DNA of 15,927 bases from Selenomonadaceae bacterium (lineage in GTDB: Bacteria > Bacillota > Negativicutes > Selenomonadales > Selenomonadaceae): contig JAEERZ010000022.1 in NCBI GenBank assembly GCA_016286075.1, forward strand, positions 1-15,927. Direction: 5' to 3'. Position numbers and translations under genes: made by a program. Numbering within the stretch: position 1 is the first letter of the stretch; the number at the start of each line of letters is the position of its first letter. Of the stretch, positions 13,642 through 15,927 are shown one piece after another. The notes under the pieces are model-generated. The model worked only from the letters and a program-made list of their open reading frames with translations, made no database searches and was not told the DNA's origin.

Positions 13642-13705
13642 TATATCGTAGTTTTTCTATCGGGTATGGAAAAGCTATGATTCACAACAGTAAGGAAGTG
13701 CAGAC

Positions 13706-14722
13706 ATGATTCACGAAGCCATTGAAAAAATCGTCAGCAAGCAGGACCTTTCCTACGATGAAGCTTACTCCGTCATGAACGAGATCATGAACGGGGAAAC
13801 CTCGCAGGTGCAAAACGCCGCCTACCTCGCCGCGCTTTCCACCAAGAGCACGAAGGCCGAGACCATAGCCGAAATCTCCGGCTCTGCGGCGGCCATGCGC
13901 GACCATGCGTTACAAGTCAATCACAATATGGACGTGCTCGAGATCGTCGGCACCGGAGGAGATCACGCCGGCAGTATCAACATCTCCACGACTGCCGCTC
14001 CCATCATCGCCGCCTCTGGCGTCAAGGTCGCCAAGCACGGCAATCGCGCGGCTTCCTCCAAGAGCGGCGCGGCCGACTGCCTCGAAGCCCTCGGCGTCAA
14101 CATCGACCAACCGCCGGAAAAGTGCATTGAGGAACTGGAAAAGATTGGAATCTGCTTCATGTTCGCCCAGAAATACCACAGCTCTATGAAATATGTCGGC
14201 GCCATTCGGAAGGAACTCGGCATCCGTACCGTTTTCAATATTCTCGGCCCGCTGACGAATCCGGCGCACCCGTCGCGGATGCTGCTCGGCGTATACGACG
14301 CCTACCTCTTGGAGCCGCTCACAAAGGTTCTGATCAGCCTCGGCATGAAGCGCGGCATGGTCATCTACGGGCAGGACTGCCTGGACGAAATCTCCATCAG
14401 CGCGCCGACCAGCGTCTGCGAGTTCCGCGACGGCTGGTACAAGACCTATGAGATTCGCCCGGAGGACTTCGGCTTCACGCGCGGAAAGAAAAGCGACATC
14501 GTCGGCGGCACGCCGCAGGAAAACGCCGCCGTCACCCGCGACATCCTGGCAAATAAGAAAGGCCCGAAATACGACGTCGTCATGCTGAACGCAGGCGCCG
14601 CCATCTATATCGGAGGACAGGCCGACAGTATCGCCGAGGGCGTGACGCGCGCCAAAGAACTCGTAGCCAGCGGCGCGGCCAAGAAAAAACTCGACGAGTT
14701 CATCGAGCTTTCCAATAAATAA
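13706..14722 (+). CDS. trpD: anthranilate phosphoribosyltransferase
   Basis: It joins anthranilate to phosphoribosyl pyrophosphate, the second step of tryptophan synthesis. The 338-residue protein has the helical N-domain and the family motifs: GTGGDHAGSINISTTAA (82-98, PRPP site), KHGNRAASSKSGAADCLEALG (110-130), FAQKYHSSMKYVGAIRKELG with Arg168 (anthranilate side), RTVFNILGPLTNPA, and YGQDCLDEIS with Asp227-Glu228 (metal). The sixth motif-1 residue is His rather than the common Gly, and Cys replaces the usual Gly in QDGLDE; the charged and metal residues remain. The ATG follows AGGA by 9 bases. It stands alone, with its own promoter and terminator, and no other trp genes nearby. A TrpD-like phosphoribosyltransferase with another substrate is a less likely alternative. 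Confidence 0.9.
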   Translation: MIHEAIEKIVSKQDLSYDEAYSVMNEIMNGETSQVQNAAYLAALSTKSTKAETIAEISGSAAAMRDHALQVNHNMDVLEIVGTGGDHAGSINISTTAAPIIAASGVKVAKHGNRAASSKSGAADCLEALGVNIDQPPEKCIEELEKIGICFMFAQKYHSSMKYVGAIRKELGIRTVFNILGPLTNPAHPSRMLLGVYDAYLLEPLTKVLISLGMKRGMVIYGQDCLDEISISAPTSVCEFRDGWYKTYEIRPEDFGFTRGKKSDIVGGTPQENAAVTRDILANKKGPKYDVVMLNAGAAIYIGGQADSIAEGVTRAKELVASGAAKKKLDEFIELSNK

Positions 14723-14736
14723 TTCATCCATAAAAT

Positions 14737-14773
14737 AACCGTTGCTCACATTAATTGCGGGCAACGGTTTTTT
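14737..14773 (+). terminator. terminator of trpD
   Basis: AACCGTTGC and GCAACGGTT form a perfect 9-bp stem around a 15-base loop, followed by a T run (14768-14773). It ends 16 bp before the stop of the convergent addA. The reverse strand has only a broken T run, so it mainly serves trpD but may also help end addA. Confidence 0.92.
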
Positions 14774-14789
14774 ATATATATGCTTTTGG

Positions 14790-15927
14790 TTATAGCGCTA
14801 TCGTATCTCCGTCTGAAAGACGATAGATATACGTCTCGTCGACTTCCATGCCCGTGATCGCCCGGATTGCGCGGGCGTAAAGCTCGAGCTGCGTGCGGTA
14901 GCGCTTTTTGATTTGCTCCGACGTCGTATTCCGGTCGGTCTTGTAGTCGAGCAGCACGAGCCGTCCCTCGTCGTCCTCGAAGAACGCGTCGATGGCGCCC
15001 TGCAGGAAGATCTCGTCCTGATTGTCGGCACGCCGCTCCATTTCGGCGGCGGGAATCAGCAGGCTGAAGGACTGCTCCCGCCAGCAACGTTTCGCGGTTT
15101 TCATGCGGCGCCCGATGGGCGAAGCGAAAAACCTCGCGATCAGCGAGACGCGCACGGCGCGGCGCTCTTCGTCGGTCAGCGTCCCCTCTCCCACCATATC
15201 GTCAAGCTGGCGTTCGACGTCCGCTTTGTCGAGCGCGCCGTCGAGCCGAAGCTTTTGCATGACGCCGTGCATGAGTGTCCCAAAGACGGCGCCGCCTTTT
15301 CCGATTTCTTCCGTCTCAAGGAATGCGGGCGGCGGAAAATTCCTTTGCATGGCCTCTGAATGATCCACGTTTTCGTCCGGCAGGAAAGGCGCGAGCGTCT
15401 CCGGTTCCTCCGTGCGGCGCTTGATTTCCGTGACGGTCATTTTCGCCGGGATATCCGTGTAATGACCGTATTCCCAGGAAAGCGCGGCGGCCCGGCCGCT
15501 CTCTTCCGGCAGGGGCAGCGGCTCCAGATTTTCAATGCGCTCTTTCCATTCGTCCGAGGTCTCCGCAGTTTCGTCTTCTGCTTGCGGCGGCGCGACCGAA
15601 ACAAACTGCACGGAGAAGTTCGGCGCACCGAAATCCTCCGCGGGATAATGGATTCGCGGCGCATCCGAGAGACCGGCTGCAGTGCGAAGCTCCGCGCCCC
15701 CGGCCTCATCCCTCGCGACGGCCGTACCAATCCAATCCAGCCATGTTTTCGCGCCGAGCACGGCGTGTCCCGGCAGTGCCGCGTCTTTCAGTTCCGTATA
15801 GCGGCTCCACGCTTTCGCGCATTTTTCGACGGAGGGCTTTGCGCTGCCGACGAGGATCAGCTTTTCCCGCGCCCGGGTCAGCGCCACATAGAGCACGCGC
15901 AGCTCCTCCGCTTTCGCCTCGTTCTGA
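14790..15927 (-). CDS. addA: ATP-dependent helicase/nuclease subunit A, C-terminal part (5' end outside window)
   Basis: AddA is the helicase-nuclease subunit of AddAB, the Gram-positive counterpart of RecBCD, which resects double-strand breaks up to Chi sites for RecA. About 378 C-terminal codons are present. They begin in helicase motif VI (AEELRVLYVALTRAREKLILVG) and continue into the RecB-type nuclease domain: GTLMHGVMQKL with the motif His, FLQGAIDAFFEDDEGRLVLLDYKTDR with the catalytic Asp and DYK, and RYRTQLELYARAI with the motif Gln. All nuclease residues are kept, so it should be active. The middle stretch, with repeated Glu/Pro-rich blocks, is poorly conserved in the family. The gene converges on trpD. 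The partner addB would be expected upstream, right of the window. Confidence 0.95.
   Translation of the reverse strand, partial: QNEAKAEELRVLYVALTRAREKLILVGSAKPSVEKCAKAWSRYTELKDAALPGHAVLGAKTWLDWIGTAVARDEAGGAELRTAAGLSDAPRIHYPAEDFGAPNFSVQFVSVAPPQAEDETAETSDEWKERIENLEPLPLPEESGRAAALSWEYGHYTDIPAKMTVTEIKRRTEEPETLAPFLPDENVDHSEAMQRNFPPPAFLETEEIGKGGAVFGTLMHGVMQKLRLDGALDKADVERQLDDMVGEGTLTDEERRAVRVSLIARFFASPIGRRMKTAKRCWREQSFSLLIPAAEMERRADNQDEIFLQGAIDAFFEDDEGRLVLLDYKTDRNTTSEQIKKRYRTQLELYARAIRAITGMEVDETYIYRLSDGDTIAL

Noticed and set aside
13677..13709. Ten-codon leader peptide overlapping the trpD start (ATGA)
   Set aside because: It contains no Trp codon, has no good ribosome site, and there is no attenuator after it; the overlap is probably chance.
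1..15927. CRISPR array, prophage, toxin-antitoxin or defence island
   Set aside because: No regularly spaced repeats, phage genes or toxin-like pairs were seen; the gene content is core metabolism, repair and translation.

Overview
The window looks like an ordinary chromosomal segment of a Firmicute, most likely a Negativicute of the Selenomonas/Mitsuokella type. This rests on protein style and gene content: tRNA-dependent amidotransferase genes gatCAB, a CBS/DRTGG-containing family II pyrophosphatase, AddA, a lysC-type aspartokinase with an internal start, and an L20-type leader before infC. Strong AGGAGG ribosome sites and consensus sigma-A promoters are common. The genus is an inference. 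Nearly all genes lie on the minus strand; only the thiamine pyrophosphokinase (10705-11424) and trpD (13706-14722) are on plus.

Reading along the minus strand from the right edge: the C-terminal part of addA (14790-15927), then the converging trpD with its terminator. Divergent from trpD is the translation operon infC-rpmI-rplT (13411 to 12282), with a consensus promoter and a leader RNA carrying a visible attenuator and antiterminator. A SpoU-family rRNA methyltransferase gene follows (12215-11394) and runs tail to tail into the thiN-type gene. Next come a small acidic protein of unknown function (10636-10286), the CBS-pyrophosphatase (10155-8506, with promoter and terminator), pcrA (8430-6157), and gatC-gatA-gatB (6061-2681). 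The left part holds a tRNA-Arg(CCG) with its own promoter and terminator, lysC (2146-908), and the N-terminal two thirds of a PLP-dependent aminotransferase (820 to the left edge).

Functionally these are core genes: DNA repair helicases (pcrA, addA), tRNA charging (gatCAB, tRNA-Arg), translation initiation and ribosomal proteins, rRNA modification, cofactor activation (thiamine), pyrophosphate removal, and amino-acid synthesis (lysC, aminotransferase, trpD). I see no defence island, prophage, CRISPR array or obviously new multi-gene system.

The most interesting structure is non-coding or regulatory. Two MITE-like elements (2515-2674 and 5607-5760) have different terminal repeats, but both are flanked by CTAA and share a central CGTAGC-N3-GCTACG hairpin; one of them splits gatC from gatA. 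lysC has an internal Shine-Dalgarno/ATG that would make a separate beta subunit. The infC leader has an 11-of-12 antiterminator pairing and an apparent ATC start. A 21-bp near-palindrome sits between the divergent infC and trpD promoters.
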